A stretch of 64,000 bases of DNA from Nelumbo lutea (GCA_022828595.1 JAKGHH010000008.1:23304378-23368377); one strand, 5' to 3'. Counted from the first letter of the stretch, positions 43,301 to 55,439 are shown. Translations and numbers: made by a program. Notes: a model not told the origin generated them from the letters alone.

Positions 43301-44150
43301 TCATAGCATAAATTTCTGGTAAAATTATTGGTGCATCACCGCAATATGCAGAAAAAGACTACTTAATGATATCTTTGGTTCATGTGGTTCAGTCTGAAAT
43401 GACAATTAGAATTAGAATAGGCTCAAACGGATTCTCTTTTCCAGAGGAGGCTCATTTGAGGAATGCCATTTTCACTAGGAATATTAATTGAATTCTGATT
43501 CCATCTAAGCAAATACTTTCCGATTCCAATTCCCCTATTTTTATAAATCAAATGAATCATAGCATGATTGATTGAGGTATAAATTTAACATATAACCAAT
43601 GTCTTGAATGCACTATAGTTACTTTATAATTCTTTTCCATAGAAAGTACACTTTGTAAAAAGTGAATCAACGAAGAGTAAGACTGTAGTTACTTTATAAT
43701 TCTTTTACATTCATCAACACTATAATCAGTGTTGATGAATGTAATGTAGTTGAAATTTAAATTTTCATAATATAAATTTCTTGCAAAATCACTGCACCAT
43801 GCAGCAAAAGAAGTAAACAATTGATATCTTTGTGAAAGTACACTTTGTAAAAACTAAAAAGTGAATCAATGAAAAGAAAGATGAGTTTAATATGATTGGT
43901 TGAGATTTGGGTTTAATGTGTTGAATGCACAATGGTTGAAATCTAAATTTCCATGGCATAAATTTTTTGGCAAAATCTATAATGTATCCACTACACCATG
44001 CAGCAAAGTAAGTGAACTAATGATATCTTTGTGAGAGTACATTGCATAAAAAGTGAATCAATGAAAAGTAAGATGATTTTAATGTGCAGCCAATATCGGT
44101 GAATGCACTTAGTTAAATTCTAATTTTCCACCAACTAGTATTTTCCATGA
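43290..44150. repeat. Diverged tandem repeats, about 170-190 bp
   Basis: At least three diverged units share GCATAAATTTCT/TTT, CACCATGCAGCAAA, TGATATCTTTGTGA, AGTACA(C)TT and AAAGTGAATCAATGAAAAG. Related blocks start near 43300, 43610, 43785 and 43960. A hairpin (CATCAACACTATAATCAGTGTTGATG) lies at about 43715-43740. A weak MITE relative (GAATTAGAATAGG...) sits at 43385-43565 in the same region. Confidence 0.6.
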
Positions 44151-44164
44151 AAAAAAATGAATCC

Positions 44165-44320
44165 TATAAGGTGCTAATCTCTGCTGGTAAGGTCTTCCTC
44201 CTTTTAGGGGAGACTTGGGATAGAATTTTGCCTGCACCAGGGTTGGAGGGTTCTGGGTTTAGGGGATGGGCTATTTTGTTGTGTAACTCCATGGAGAAAA
44301 AGAAAAAAAGAAAGAAAATA
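44165..44320 (+). mobile_element. tRNA-derived SINE, second copy
   Basis: Plus-strand relative of the SINE at 6350-6490: GCTGGTAAGGTCTTCCTCC (A-box-like), GGGATAGAATTTTGCC (B-box-like), GGGTTGGAGGGT and an A-rich tail from about 44293. TAATCT on both sides (near 44176 and 44321) may be the target duplication. Confidence 0.6.
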
Positions 44321-44423
44321 ATCTAATATCTTTATGAAGAAATTGCCATGAAATAAAAATATTTAAACATTAAATATAATAAAAATATTACTACTACTAG
44401 TAAGATGTGGCAGAAACCCATTA

Positions 44424-44640
44424 TCTTTTTTTTTTTGTTGGGCAAAAAACAATTTTTATTAACTAGGAACAGACTCAACAGACACAATGTCTAACAAAAG
44501 AGTAGGAGGCCTATCAAACCAAGAAAAGTTTTTGGCTCTTGCGTATCCAATGAGCTACTTATTGAGATTCTGATTAATATAAACAAAAGGCACTTGGTTC
44601 ATGCATTTACAAATCCTTAGATCGACTATGCAATAATATA
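44424..44640 (-). mobile_element. Short LINE 3' tail, minus strand
   Basis: The T-run at 44427-44437 is the poly(A). The minus strand reads the end of a LINE RNase H region: PFVYINQNLNK, then FSWFDRPPTLLLDIVSVES. Only the last about 200 bp were inserted. Confidence 0.65.
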
Positions 44641-44660
44641 ATCAATGAACCCCAGTATAG

Positions 44661-44781
44661 GGCTGCATTTGGCATTTCTATTTTAAAGATTTATCTTCTT
44701 TTTCATGTTCAAATATTCCTATGAATACTAATTTTTTAACTATAAAAAGAAAATAAATTCTTAAAATAAGGAATGCCAAAA
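44661..44781. mobile_element. MITE, copy of the 34913 family (diverged)
   Basis: GGCTGCATTTGGCATTTCT at the left and AAATAAGGAATGCCAAA at the right match the intact palindrome at 34913-35032. The middle is degraded. Confidence 0.65.
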
Positions 44782-45088
44782 CCAAGGTGGGGTATGAGCT
44801 GGGCGTGGGTTTGTTCACTTGTTGGTGGGGGGCGGAGCAGGGTGCATGCGTGAGTATTTTAAATAGGTGTTTATAATAAGTGTTTATTCTAATAATCACT
44901 TATAAGTATTTATTCTAATAATCACTTAATTGAAAAATAAGTGTTTATTCTAATAATCACTTATAAGTATTTAGTGAAAAATCACTTATTTTAAATAGGT
45001 CAATATAGGTATTTTAAAAATGACATGGATGATGGGTCAAGATAAGCCAAACTTATTTCTCAAAATAAATAAGTGCTTACTAATGTGG

Positions 45089-45261
45089 TCCTGATCAAGG
45101 TTCAAAATATCGATATGCCCAATATGCTGATAGATACATATTGGGCATTATCAGTTGTTTTTTTTAGTTTTTTTAATCGGTTCAAAGGGTTTACCCCTGA
45201 ACCGATTAAAATCCCGATAGAAGCTTCCAATACATATTGATATTTTAAACCTTGATCCTGA
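45089..45261. mobile_element. 161-bp MITE with 6-bp target duplication TCCTGA
   Basis: The element 45095-45255 begins TCAAGGTTCAAAATATCGAT and ends ATTGATATTTTAAACCTTGA, an imperfect inverted repeat, and TCCTGA flanks it at 45089-45094 and 45256-45261. An inner palindrome (AATCGGTTCA...TGAACCGATT) lies near 45176 and 45198. Partial or diverged copies: 6785, 29947, 49000. Confidence 0.75.
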
Positions 45262-48200
45262 CCTAAAATAAATATTTATTTGAATAACCACTTATTTTTA
45301 AGCACTCCAACTTAACCCTAGTCTTATATAAAAGTAAATCTCTCTTTGATGCACAAGTGCACTGAGAATAGAACAAACCGAGTAAAGCCAGGGAGCTTGT
45401 GAGCTTAATTTTGTTTGCTTACTGTATACTGTATAGCTTGTAAAAGTAAAACATCTTGACAAAGGGGTTGTTGGAGGTATCTGAAAAGGCTGGCTGGGCG
45501 AGCTTTTAGATACAGTCAGTAGAGCCGGGGAAAAGTTTTTAGATCACGTCTCTTTGTAGACCAACTTGGACCTTCCCAGTCGCCTCGTTTTCTTAAAGCC
45601 AGCTATGGCCCACAGCCCAACAAGCTGCGGTAGAAAACCAAAAGGAAGAAAAGTTAGAAAACACCATTCAATCTTTCTGCTGGCGTCTTTGGACTCTGAA
45701 GCGTGGTTTGGCCAGAGGGCCCATACTGTTTAATCCTTTATTGCTGCCGGTATCTGCTCACAGTCAGACTATTACAGCTATATTTTATAGCCACAAAAGC
45801 CCAACACTCTCTCCTGTTCGAAGAAATGCCTCACTGTTTCTTTCTTCAGAGTTGGACAAAATTATTTAAAGAAGGATTCTTTTATCTAAAAATTAATATT
45901 TTTCTTTTTGTCTTTCGGGTGTCATTTCTGAGTAGGTGGAGGCTTTAATTACTTGGTCCAAAAACAAGAAGGGAATTAAGCACTGATTTGATTTGACTAA
46001 GTGAGTATATTATTAAGTAATGGTACATGCTTTTGTTGGTCTTGTGGGTTCAGATATTTTCTCTATATGCATGAGCATTTCTTCTTGCATCTCTAATTAA
46101 TTTATCTTTTTAAGCCAAACCCACCTCACTTATTTTGTCCTTCGGCGTTGCTTCATCAAACCAGATATTTTCTTTTCTTTTCTTTTTCTTTTTGTAAATC
46201 TATATTTATTTATTTATTTATTTGTTAAATGCATATATGAGTTATGAAAGATTTTTATATTGGTCTTTCGATTTCAAGATATTTCATCAATACAACTACT
46301 AAGATGTCTTGATGCTTAGAATTGTTTGACCATGTTGTCTTTGACTTGGTAGATATTCTCATCAAGAGCATCCAACCATGGCATATTTGAAATAAGCAGG
46401 GCTTTAAATTAAATTTGGAAAATTTCATGTTTCAGATCAGTGGTCCATCATGATTCTTTTTAGAAAATTCACAAATTTGAGAGGAATTCTAGAATTTAAT
46501 TAATTATCTTATCTACATTTTTTATTGTTAAAATCCCAAAATATTGGATGAAAATTTGAAATTCTGGTCGAAATTAATTTGCATAAGATATTCATTTTTA
46601 TAATCTAGTGAATTCATCATCATCATCATTATACTTTGGGGTTGACTATATGAATCCTGTTTGGCCAATTCATTTTATTTAACCACTGTTAAAGTTTCAT
46701 AAAATTCAGTGAAATTTATTTAAAACATAGAAACAATTTGAATTAAATGTGGCTAAGGACCCAAATGAATCCAACCCAAAAACCAAATGAACCATGGATG
46801 CATGTTCTAAATGTGCTTCCGCTTCACAGAATTGCAAGAATTCTGTCGACGAATCCATTTCCAGATCCACTTCCTGAGCCAAGGCTTGATGACAATCGGA
46901 TTCGGGTCAGGATAAAATAACTGATCTGTCCCATCCACCATACATGTGGATGACTGACAATTGAATGCATCTTAAGTTTTGAATGATCTAGTTGGCCATT
47001 TTGCAGCCAATCATCATTTATCACTGAGCCCTTTCTCACATGGCCCCAAACCCAGTGATAATAGAGCCCACTATATCCATTTCTCAAATCAACAATCAGT
47101 CACTTCTTGGCTTTTGCAATGGCTCAGGCCTCAGGGCTGGTGGTGGAGAGAAATTCAATACGTCCCTTTACATACAACCCATATTAATGGTAGGTATAGA
47201 TTATAGACTGTAAAGAGAGACAATTATAAGAAAATTGCAACCACAGAAATGAATCGGATCAAATGCCCCAGTTGGTGGACCCAACTGCAACAAAAATGGT
47301 TGTGTAGCTTGAAAGGTCTCTCTCACAATCTTTCTCATCTTTTTTTTCTGAGGATAGCAATTAAGGGGTTACTTTATTTCTTTTTCTTTCAGTTTTTATC
47401 TGGCAGTTGTAGCAATACAATAAACCATATAATTTCCTCCCCATATTTTGATTTATATACTATTTTTTTGTCTTGTATACATTATTTTATTTTATATGTA
47501 TACAAATTAGTTATATACATTTATGTAGACATTATTTATATATTAGTTTTTTTACTAGAATTTCCTTTTCTTTGATCAATCTTACAAAGGAAGAAGTGAT
47601 GGTTGATTGGTCTCATTGTATGAACGTCTTTCTAGAGTTATTGCTTAATTTTATTATCTGTTTCTATGGTCAGGTCATTCTCAGTCACTACTATGGTGAC
47701 AAGATTTTTTCACTGGAGAATACAGAGGCAGTCCCTTCAAAGTAGGAAATGATGTTTACATACAGAAGAAAAAAGAAATTTAAGAAAAAAAATTGTCCTA
47801 CAAGAAATATTCTTAAATTATGAGCATCACATAAGATTTTTTTTAATTATTTATATTATAATCGACAATCTTTAGTTTATTTTAATTAGTATGGTATTCG
47901 TAGAATTTAATAAACAGATTGAAAATGAAAATATAATACAAGAGCAAATACTATTTCTACAGTTAAAATTTTGAAAACATTTGGTGGAGAATCTCGAACC
48001 CTATTATTATATTTGGTTTAATGATATCTCCATGAATAAATCACTCATAATAGTTTAAGAGGGTCTCTTTCTCTCTATTCCATGGATAAACAGAACAAAT
48101 GAACTAATTAATTTATCTGACATCCTAACTACCATTACAATAATGCTTAGTACAATAATACCTCTCTTTTATCAATGGATAAATACAAGATTACTTTTTT

Positions 48201-49088
48201 TAACAAGCATAGTTATTAGAACCTAATTTAACTGACACCCTAACCAACAATACAATAATTAATGTTTAAGACTTGTGAGTACGTAATGGTTGTTCGAAGC
48301 AACTTGTTGAATTTATATTGGTAGAGATGTCACGGGTTTGCTTCAACCCTAATCCGATCTATAGGGTATAATCCGATACCGACCCGATCCGATCCGATGC
48401 ATAGCATTTCAATTCTATTTTGTTAACACGTTTTGAAGACCTAAAATTCATTAATTCAAGTTAGAATTTTTTTTTTATACAACCTAAGATGTTACTTTTT
48501 TCATTTAAAAAAAAAGAAAAAAAATCAAAATCAACATGTAAATAAATCTTAAACTTTAAAGCTATAGAGTTAAAAGTCAAAAAGATATAAGAATGCTTTG
48601 TATATATGTAGGGTATCATGACCCCTTAGGGTGGGTCAACCAAAATTCAAACCCGACCCAAACTCAACTTGGGTTGAATAATCAAAACCCTAAGTTGACC
48701 CTAAAACCAAATATATTAACATATGGTCGGGTCAAGCCGGATGTACCATTTAACCTGATCCATTGACATCTGTACATATTGGTTTAAGAAATTAAAGCAG
48801 ACAATATCTCTCATAAGCATACATAAAAACTTTCTAATCATTCCACTCTGTATTCTCCTCTCATGCCAAAAAGCACTTTTCCTTTTGCTGTTTTAGGTTA
48901 CATCAAGTGCTTATAGAATGCTGTTGTAATTAAGTTGCATCATATTATCTGTACTAGACAGCATGAATTGTATTATAAGTCTACACTCATCAGTTTTGAA
49001 AAGGTTCAAAATATCGATACAATATATTTTTGAAATTGAGACATATGAATTACTATGAATTAGGGAGTATCTATTTTTGAAATATAGG
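45262..49088. other. Long intergenic stretch, no gene seen
   Basis: AT-rich with a (TTTA)n run near 46205 and a CAT run near 46617. At 48999-49020 there is a fragment of the 45095 MITE family (AAAGGTTCAAAATATCGATAC). Open frames at 45703, 46824, 46979 and 47249 have no family motif. Confidence 0.55.
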
Positions 49089-50265
49089 ATACATTTGTTT
49101 TAAGTGTAAATTCAAATTTACACCGATGCAAAATTTAATCCCGGTTTAGTGATCGATGGAAAATTGAATCAGGGTGTTTTGGAATTCTTCTCTTATGTTG
49201 TTTGGATGTAAAAGTGAAACTCTATTTTGAAACTCTGAAACTCAATGCGAGCATGGCGGCACGGAAGAGCCTGGAACGGATGTTCTCAGGCTTGGGGAAG
49301 GAGAAGGAGATACTAGTAGGGGAACTTGCTCGAAAGGTTCATGAATTGAAAGACATAGAGGAGTTCCTCAATGATGATAAAGCATAGAACAAGATGTTAT
49401 TGGCCAAGGTCCAAGCTTGCGCTGCTAGAAAAATGACTACAATTGTAGAAGAGGAGATGACGAAGGGAACGTTGTTGCGTTGCATGAGCATAACAAGCTT
49501 CTCTTAGAGAATCTCCTCAGATCCTTAGATGGGTATTGATTCTTGATGAAGAAGCCGAAAGAATCAAAGGATGAGAATACTCAAATGCAAAGAAGGATGG
49601 CAAAGATGAAATCGCCAACCTCAAGAGGATTCGAGTATTTTTGGCAGCGAGTTGCAGAATGCAATGAGTGGCAGAGAGGGATTGAGGAGGAGCTAGTAGA
49701 GTTGGAAAATATTTTCCAGCGATTAGAGATGAAGGTTTGCAAGTGAGGTAGTTCAGTTTGTTAAATAAATAAACCTAAAGGCTAGAGCCGACCTTAGTGC
49801 AGGAAACCCAAACCCTTTGTCTTAGGCTCGGTTTGGAAGGAGATAAGCTCTAAAACTCCATGGAGTAAACATCGAGCCCTTGGATCTCTTTCTCCGTTGG
49901 TGACAATGATTTCATCTCCGTAAGCCCACGCTCTGAGTAAGTTAATGGCCGGTGATAGGATGTTAATGGCCGGCGAGCTATTCTTTGGATGGAGACCATT
50001 GGATGGAGGAGGTCTTCTCATGATCAGAGGAGAGGAGGTCTTCTCACCCTCTCTTCAGCTCTTCGTATAGAGGAGACCATTGGACGAAGAAGAAGGAAAA
50101 GTTTACATCAATTTTCATTGATTTTCAATGAAAAAATTGGCAAGAATGGACTTTTACATTGATTTACAATGTAATATTGACACCTCTACCAAACACGTGT
50201 AAAGTTGAACTGGGGTGTAAAGTTTACCCTGGTTCAATTTTCCACCTCAAATAAACATGGCCATA
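49089..50265. mobile_element. Possible element enclosing a captured coding fragment
   Basis: The left flank (ACATTTGTTTTAAGTGTAAAT, then GGAAAATTGAATCAGGGT) and the inverted right flank (reverse complement reads ATGTTTATTTGAGGTGGAAA, then AATTGAACCAGGGTAAACTT) are similar. A broken coding copy lies between. The match is imperfect and no target duplication is certain, so this is a hypothesis. Confidence 0.35.
49220..49746 (+). pseudogene. Broken coiled-coil protein copy (family not recognised)
   Basis: The plus strand reads ARKSLERMFSGLGKEKEILV, then GELARKVHELKDIEEFLNDD, an in-frame TAG at 49385, then NKMLLAKVQACAARK. After a frameshift near 49475 the reading continues as EHNKLLLENLLRSLDG, and after another stop the last part reads RGFEYFWQRVAECNEWQRGI and EEELVELENIFQRLEMKV. 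The uniform charged, leucine-heptad pattern shows a real ancestral coiled-coil protein. At least two stops and one frameshift make it a pseudogene; absence of introns suggests a retrocopy or captured fragment. Confidence 0.6.
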
Positions 50266-50950
50266 GGGAATACCTATAGCAGCGAACTTCACCAATAACC
50301 CCATCATTATCATTGAGCGAGACTCAAAGATTGTGATATCTTGCTTGAAACACATCATGGAACCACCGTGGAGATTAAAGAGCATTGTGTGGGGCTGACT
50401 TCGGCTGAGAGATCGTCAGAATGAGGAGATCCGTTATAGACATGTTTATCATGAGGAAACCAGGTGGCAGATTGGCTTACAAATGTAGCAGTACTTTTAC
50501 TTAGGGTTTTGTAAATCTTAATCCAAACATCTTTTTGGGTCTTCTAGTGTCTATATGTTCAAAAGATATGAGGGGACGTGTTAGCCCCCATCTTGTGTAG
50601 CACCTCTTGGTTTCATAAAAAAAATAGAGAATACTATGGAATTAGGGATATCTATCTTTGAAATATTGGTTTTGTTTTCAAAAATAAATCCAACCATGTT
50701 GTCGAACACCCTTTTAGTGTTTCTTATATGTATTTTTTGTTTTTGAAAACAAAATAAACCATATTATTGAACACCCATGAAGAACTAGAGAATACTAATT
50801 TTCTAAATAGTGAGATACGTAAAAACTATGGATTAAGGAGTATCAATACTTCAAAGTTTTACCCATTTGCAGATGTGAAAAAGGAAGAGAAAAGTATAAC
50901 CCATTACTCTTAGGCTTTGAAATCGAAAACAATAAAGCAATACAGTTGTA
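50266..50950. other. Intergenic DNA, no gene seen
   Basis: Contains two related phrases (AATACTATGGAATTAGGGATATC and AACTATGGATTAAGGAGTATC near 50635 and 50825) and no coding region. Confidence 0.45.
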
Positions 50951-51274
50951 GGTTGCATTTGACATTCCATATTTTAAGGACTTACCTCCTTTTTATTGCT
51001 TAAAACTTAGTGTTCATAGGGACATTTTAACGAGTTAGGATCTTTAGCCAACAAAACATGTTCCAACCCTCTACCAACAAGATCTAACACCGCACATCTT
51101 TTCATGAGATTGGGACCCACCATAAAAGTGAGATCCACCATGTATGAGATGTGTGGTGTGAGATCTTGTTAGTAGAGGGTTGGAACATGTTTTGTTGGCA
51201 TGTGATCCGAACTCCATTTTAACTACAAAACGGGGTTAAGCCCTTAAAATAAGGAATGCATGCCAATTGTAGGC
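50951..51274. mobile_element. MITE of the 34913 family, split by a nested MITE
   Basis: The left part (GGTTGCATTTGACATTCCAT ... TGTTCATAGGGACATTTTAAC) and the right part (CATTTTAACTACAAAACGGG ... AAGGAATGCATGCCAATTGT) together equal one copy of the 120-bp palindrome. They are separated by 183 bp of another element. Confidence 0.8.
51023..51223. mobile_element. Mutator-like MITE with 9-bp target duplication, nested
   Basis: The 183-bp insert (51032-51214) has long inverted ends: GAGTTAGGATCTTTAGCCAA and then CAAAACATGTTCCAACCCTC on the left are matched on the right after reverse complement (GAGTTCGGATCACATGCCAA, CAAAACATGTTCCAACCCTC). CATTTTAAC is duplicated at 51023-51031 and 51215-51223. 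A 9-bp duplication with TIRs near 55 bp indicates a Mutator-like element. Confidence 0.88.
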
Positions 51275-51680
51275 TTAGTAAACTAGGCCTTGATTCAAGG
51301 TTCAAGTTTGGCCAATACAATGATTCAAGATTCATACTTCAAAAAATCAAAGTAAGGACTGGCTTTGAGTTCTGATGGTCCAACTTCTGCCCTACTGAAA
51401 TCAAGGCAATTTCATGGGCACATTACTTTGTCTGCATTTTTTTCTTCTGCTAATTTTGCAACTGAGTTGGATATTTGGCCTTGCTATCTGCAGCAATCAG
51501 AAGCTAAGTGCTATAAAAGCTTCTTGGAAAATGTTGCTTCCTTGTTTGTTTGGCCTTATGAGTGTCGATTGGGATGGGAAACGTGGGTCCAAGGTTTTTT
51601 CTTGGGCCATAAAACTTTTTGAGCATGAAATACTACCTTAATTATCGAGAGAAACATTGTAAAGTATATAAAGATAACCA
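51275..51680. other. Intergenic DNA, no gene supported
   Basis: A plus-strand frame (51365-51622) lacks recognisable motifs. Nothing else stands out. Confidence 0.4.
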
Positions 51681-52466
51681 TATTTTTTTTGGATGAAGGG
51701 AAATGTATTGAGATAAGATAAATGTGAAAAACATCAAGAAACAATATGAGGATCTCACTAGGTAGAGCTTGCCCTTCCTAATCTAACAATCCAGTATGGG
51801 CAGTCAAAACCTTGCTATGCTAGAGAGCGCACGACACTATTAAGTTCCCTGTTTACAAAAGTGAAACAAAGGTCCACAGTTTTAGTCGCTGAAGAGATAT
51901 CCCACACCAGGAAGGACAAGTCTATTATAAATTCTATGCTTTTACCATTAAGCACATCGACTAAGGATTGACAGTCTGATTCAATCACACACTTCCCAAT
52001 TTCTGCAAGCTTCGCAAGAGCAACTCCTTGGTTGATTGCAAATGCCTCCACTTGGGTTGGTGAGGACACCACCATGGAACCAAAGCAAGTGGCAATGTTG
52101 TACTCAGTATTATCTCTAATTATGACTCCAAAACTGCATTTACCTTTATTAAAGCCCCAATCTGTATTCACTTTGAAGGTCCCATAGTCCAAGGGTTGCC
52201 AAAAAGACGAATGACCTCAGGCTAAGCTAGAGGCAATGGTAGCGCTTGAGGATGGATTCAAAGTCTCGGTCATGAGTTGCAATTGCCTGTTGACAATCAA
52301 AATAATACCAACATGCAATAGTGTCATTAGTATCATTGAATATAAATGGGTTCCTATATTTCCATAGATACCATTGTAAATAGACTGTACTCCTTTGAAA
52401 CAATAATTTGTTTTTCTTCATTTTCTCACATTCTAGCATCCAATCAAAGAACCAAGTTTGAAACAT
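51681..52466 (-). mobile_element. LINE 3' part (zf-RVT end plus RNase H), minus strand
   Basis: The T-run at 51681-51689 is the poly(A). The minus strand gives an RNase H domain at 52192-51815 (FKVNTDWGFNKG, FGVIIRDN, VEAFAINQGVALAKLA, CVIESDCQSLVDVL) and, further 5', LQWYLWKYRNPFIFND (52400-52300), the end of the zf-RVT region. It is 5'-truncated near the left TIR of the element at 52468. Confidence 0.8.
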
Positions 52467-52619
52467 TAAGTGCCTATTTGGCAAGTCTTTTCCAGAAGAT
52501 CTATTACAATCTGATAATTAAAAGACAGGGTGAACTTTTGCAAATAGATCTTGGAAGACCAAAACCTGTTTGGTTGAAATATTTTTCATAGATCTCAGGA
52601 AAGACCATCGCACTCCCGA

Positions 52620-52760
52620 ACGCATCAAACACCTGCATTCCTGAACGCATCTCTGTGTTTAGTGGTTCTAAGGCATGGGTATTTAAGGGTAGCTACAAAC
52701 ACCTGCGTTCTCGAACTCATCTCTGCATATAGTGGTTCCATCGCATTCACAAAGTGCTCG
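52620..52760 (+). repeat. Repeated segment in the LINE 5' leader
   Basis: AAACACCTGCRTTC, GAAC(G)CATCTCTG and TAGTGGTTC occur twice, about 70 bp apart (52627 and 52697). Short tandem leader repeats are known in some L1 elements, where they help transcription; that role here is inference. Confidence 0.6.
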
Positions 52761-52900
52761 ACAGAGGAAACCTAAATCACCCCTTAGTTTTCCTTCGAAG
52801 CAAGCCTAGTCCTACCAACAACCCTCAACCCTCAACCCACATTTAACCCTTAAAACCCCCTAAACTATTTCCCTTTTAGGAAGACTGAAAGCCATAGAAC

Positions 52901-54752
52901 ATGGACAACCCTCAAAGAGAGATCCCAAACGAAGAAAGAATCAGGGAAAGGCAAAAGAGGATTGAAGAAAAATGCAAGAAAGCAATCTATGCAAAGGTTA
53001 TTGCGGATAAGCAAATGAATGCTTTTGGTGTACTCCAGAAAGTTAAAAATTTTTGGCCTGCATGCAAGTATGAAGTTAGATGGTTAAAAGAGGAGATTTT
53101 GTGGATCTCTTTCAAGAAGAAAGTAGATATGGAGTCCTTCATGATGTAGGAGCCCTAGCTGATTCAGGGATACCCTTTACTGTTATAGCAATGGGAACAA
53201 AATGTTATCCCAAGAGCCCTACCCTTCCTAGCGCTTATGATTTTTTATCCGCATAGTAGATGCACCAATGGAAAAGCGCTTCTGGTCTTGGGGCACCAAA
53301 ATGGTAAGTGTTGTAGGCACGCCACTACAAGAGGAAAATGGGGAGTTAGAAACTGAAGATGAAGAACCACAATGGGAGAAAATTTTCAAAATATGAGTTC
53401 TATTAGATATAAGGAAGCCCCTAGCGCTAGGGAACTGGGACAAGGATGATAATGGGGAAGCAAGGTGGTTCCATTTCCAATACGAAAAATTTCCCATTTT
53501 TTGCAAGCATTGCAGGATCATTAGACACTGAGAAACCACATGAAAATGCATCTCTAACGAGCAAGCCATGGATCAACTAGTTGGAAGAATGGCCGAGCAG
53601 CTCATTGAAACACAAGAAGGTAGAAGATCTTACAGAGACTAGCTCTGGGCTAGTCTTGACGGAGATGAGTTCAAATACATCAATAGAGGAGATGCTTTAT
53701 GAAGGAAAGACCACAACAATGTAGGGGGGTAACACTGCTCCCAATGTGATCACAAAAGGAAAGGAAACTTGTAACATGCAAGACCATGAAATGGCAGTAT
53801 CACCTAAGAGGGTAACAAGCAGACAAGGAATTCTCCCAAGCAACCTAGCAGTGCAACCAAAGTTATTCCTAGACCTATGTGCAATGGAGTTTAGCTGGAA
53901 CTTAAGCTTTCATGTTACTCTTTTGCTATCCAGCAAGGAGCATTGAAAGACGATTGATGGGGAAGAAGAAGATGGTGATGATGCAAGATAGGTAAGACAA
54001 GTGAAAGACAACTACGAGATTGATGGAGGTAGGTGGGATAGCGACGGTGACAAAATTAATTCCACTCAGATTCGAGAATCAATACAAGATGACATGGAGG
54101 AAAGAGCGTTTCATGAAATGCAGAAACTAAAAGAATGAAAAAATATTTAATACAGTGCGGAGCGGGCTGACATGGATTTTGAACTGGTTTTAGGGAAAAA
54201 AGAAAGTCTTTGGGCATTATTATTAGGGAAATTCAAAATGAAGACCCGCCAATAATAGAGGAATTGGGTTTAGCAGGAAAGCAGGCCAAGCAAACCCAAC
54301 CGGAAAACTCATACAAGACCCCTGAAGACCATAACTCTTCAACCAAAACTTGAGCCCCCCTCCCAAAATTCCACTTCACACAAGATCGCGTGAGTTTTGA
54401 AAGCATCCTCAAACCTATTCAGAGAAGCCAAGGAGGAATATTGACAGTCACAAAAGATGAGCGATTAAAAGGCAACCAACTTGAAGGAATGGAAATCGAA
54501 GAGGAGGAAACACAAGGTGACGGGGAAACCATGACAGAGAACACGGTAAATATGCAGGAAGAAGAGGTACCTCTTTCTCTAAACAATTTTCTATCTTGCT
54601 ATGTTGCTAGATCTTATTTTTTTGCTATCATTTATGTTTTTAATACTCAAGTCCCTGCAAGGAAAATAATGTGGTACAAAAATTGGAAGTTTAAAAAAAA
54701 TCCCATAGTGAAAACTCACTCCCTTTCATCGGGAAAGCTCCCCATTCAGTGA
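52901..54752 (+). pseudogene. LINE ORF1 (DUF4283 and zinc knuckle), broken
   Basis: The ATG at 52901 opens an RNA-binding ORF1 of plant L1 type: MDNPQREIPNEERIRERQKR, then a DUF4283-like part (YEVRWLKEEILWISFKKKVD) that stops at 53147. Other frames continue with GNWDKDDNGEARWFHFQYEK and a zinc knuckle (CKHCRIIRH...) near 53440-53550. An acidic C-terminal region is open at 54390-54752 (GMEIEEEETQGDGETM). Several frameshifts and stops make it inactive. Confidence 0.75.
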
Positions 54753-54917
54753 TGAAATTGGATGAGAATATAAAAAAGGGATTTCCTTAGTAGGTATTGT
54801 GAGGTTTGCAACTAGCAGGCTTTTCTCCCAGCACAAATTCCAAGCAAAGGGAGTCCAAAAACAAATATTCAATAAGTGGGTTAAGGGGTCTTTCCTGGAT
54901 CAGATCGCCGAGGCAAA

Positions 54918-55035
54918 ATGAAAAATTTAAGTTGGAATTGTTAAGGAATTGGGTCTCCACTAACAATTCAAGCTTTAAAGGAGACCACTAGTAGAACAAA
55001 CCTAGATGTAATTTTTCTAGGTTAAACCTCTAACC
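54918..55035 (+). pseudogene. LINE ORF2 start, APE-type endonuclease (truncated)
   Basis: The ATG at 54918 opens MKNLSWNC, a stop, then GIGSPLTIQALKETTSRTNL and DVIFLG. This is the first motif of the apurinic-type endonuclease of plant L1 ORF2 (usually LSWNCRG...). The rest of the endonuclease is missing. Confidence 0.75.
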
Positions 55036-55197
55036 TATGAACCTCTCCCTTTTCTGGGTTGATGTCCAGCCCAGTCCTCTAAACATTGATATTTATTATA
55101 TATTTTAATGATGAATTTTAACTTTTGTTGATAATCATCCACTAACAAACGAATTTAATTAAGAATTGAAATACAAATTTATATGACAAATACTTGT

Positions 55198-55300
55198 GCT
55201 GTGGCATAGTGGTGGACTTCTTGCCCTTACAAATAAATGATTAGGGTTCAAATCACTTTGTCCTCTATTTTCGATTTTAAATAGTCAAGTTAGTGGCATG
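55198..55300 (+). mobile_element. Possible tRNA-derived SINE in the deleted part of the LINE
   Basis: TGGCATAGTGG (55202-55212) resembles a pol III A box and GGGTTCAAATC (55245-55255) a B box, with suitable order and spacing. A clear poly(A) end and target duplication were not found. Confidence 0.4.
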
Positions 55301-55439
55301 TCGAATTCAAATTCAAATTTGAACATTGCCTTAAATGCACTATTCAATTTGCCTTTAATAGTGTATTATTAAATGTGAAAATTTTAACCTTAGCTTTGGG
55401 AACAAATGGATCTCTTGGGTGCTAGAATGTATTTCTACA

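Noticed and set aside
45703..47745. Open frames of 75-108 codons in the 45-48 kb region
   Set aside because: AT-rich, hydrophobic chance frames without motif, start context or splice partners.
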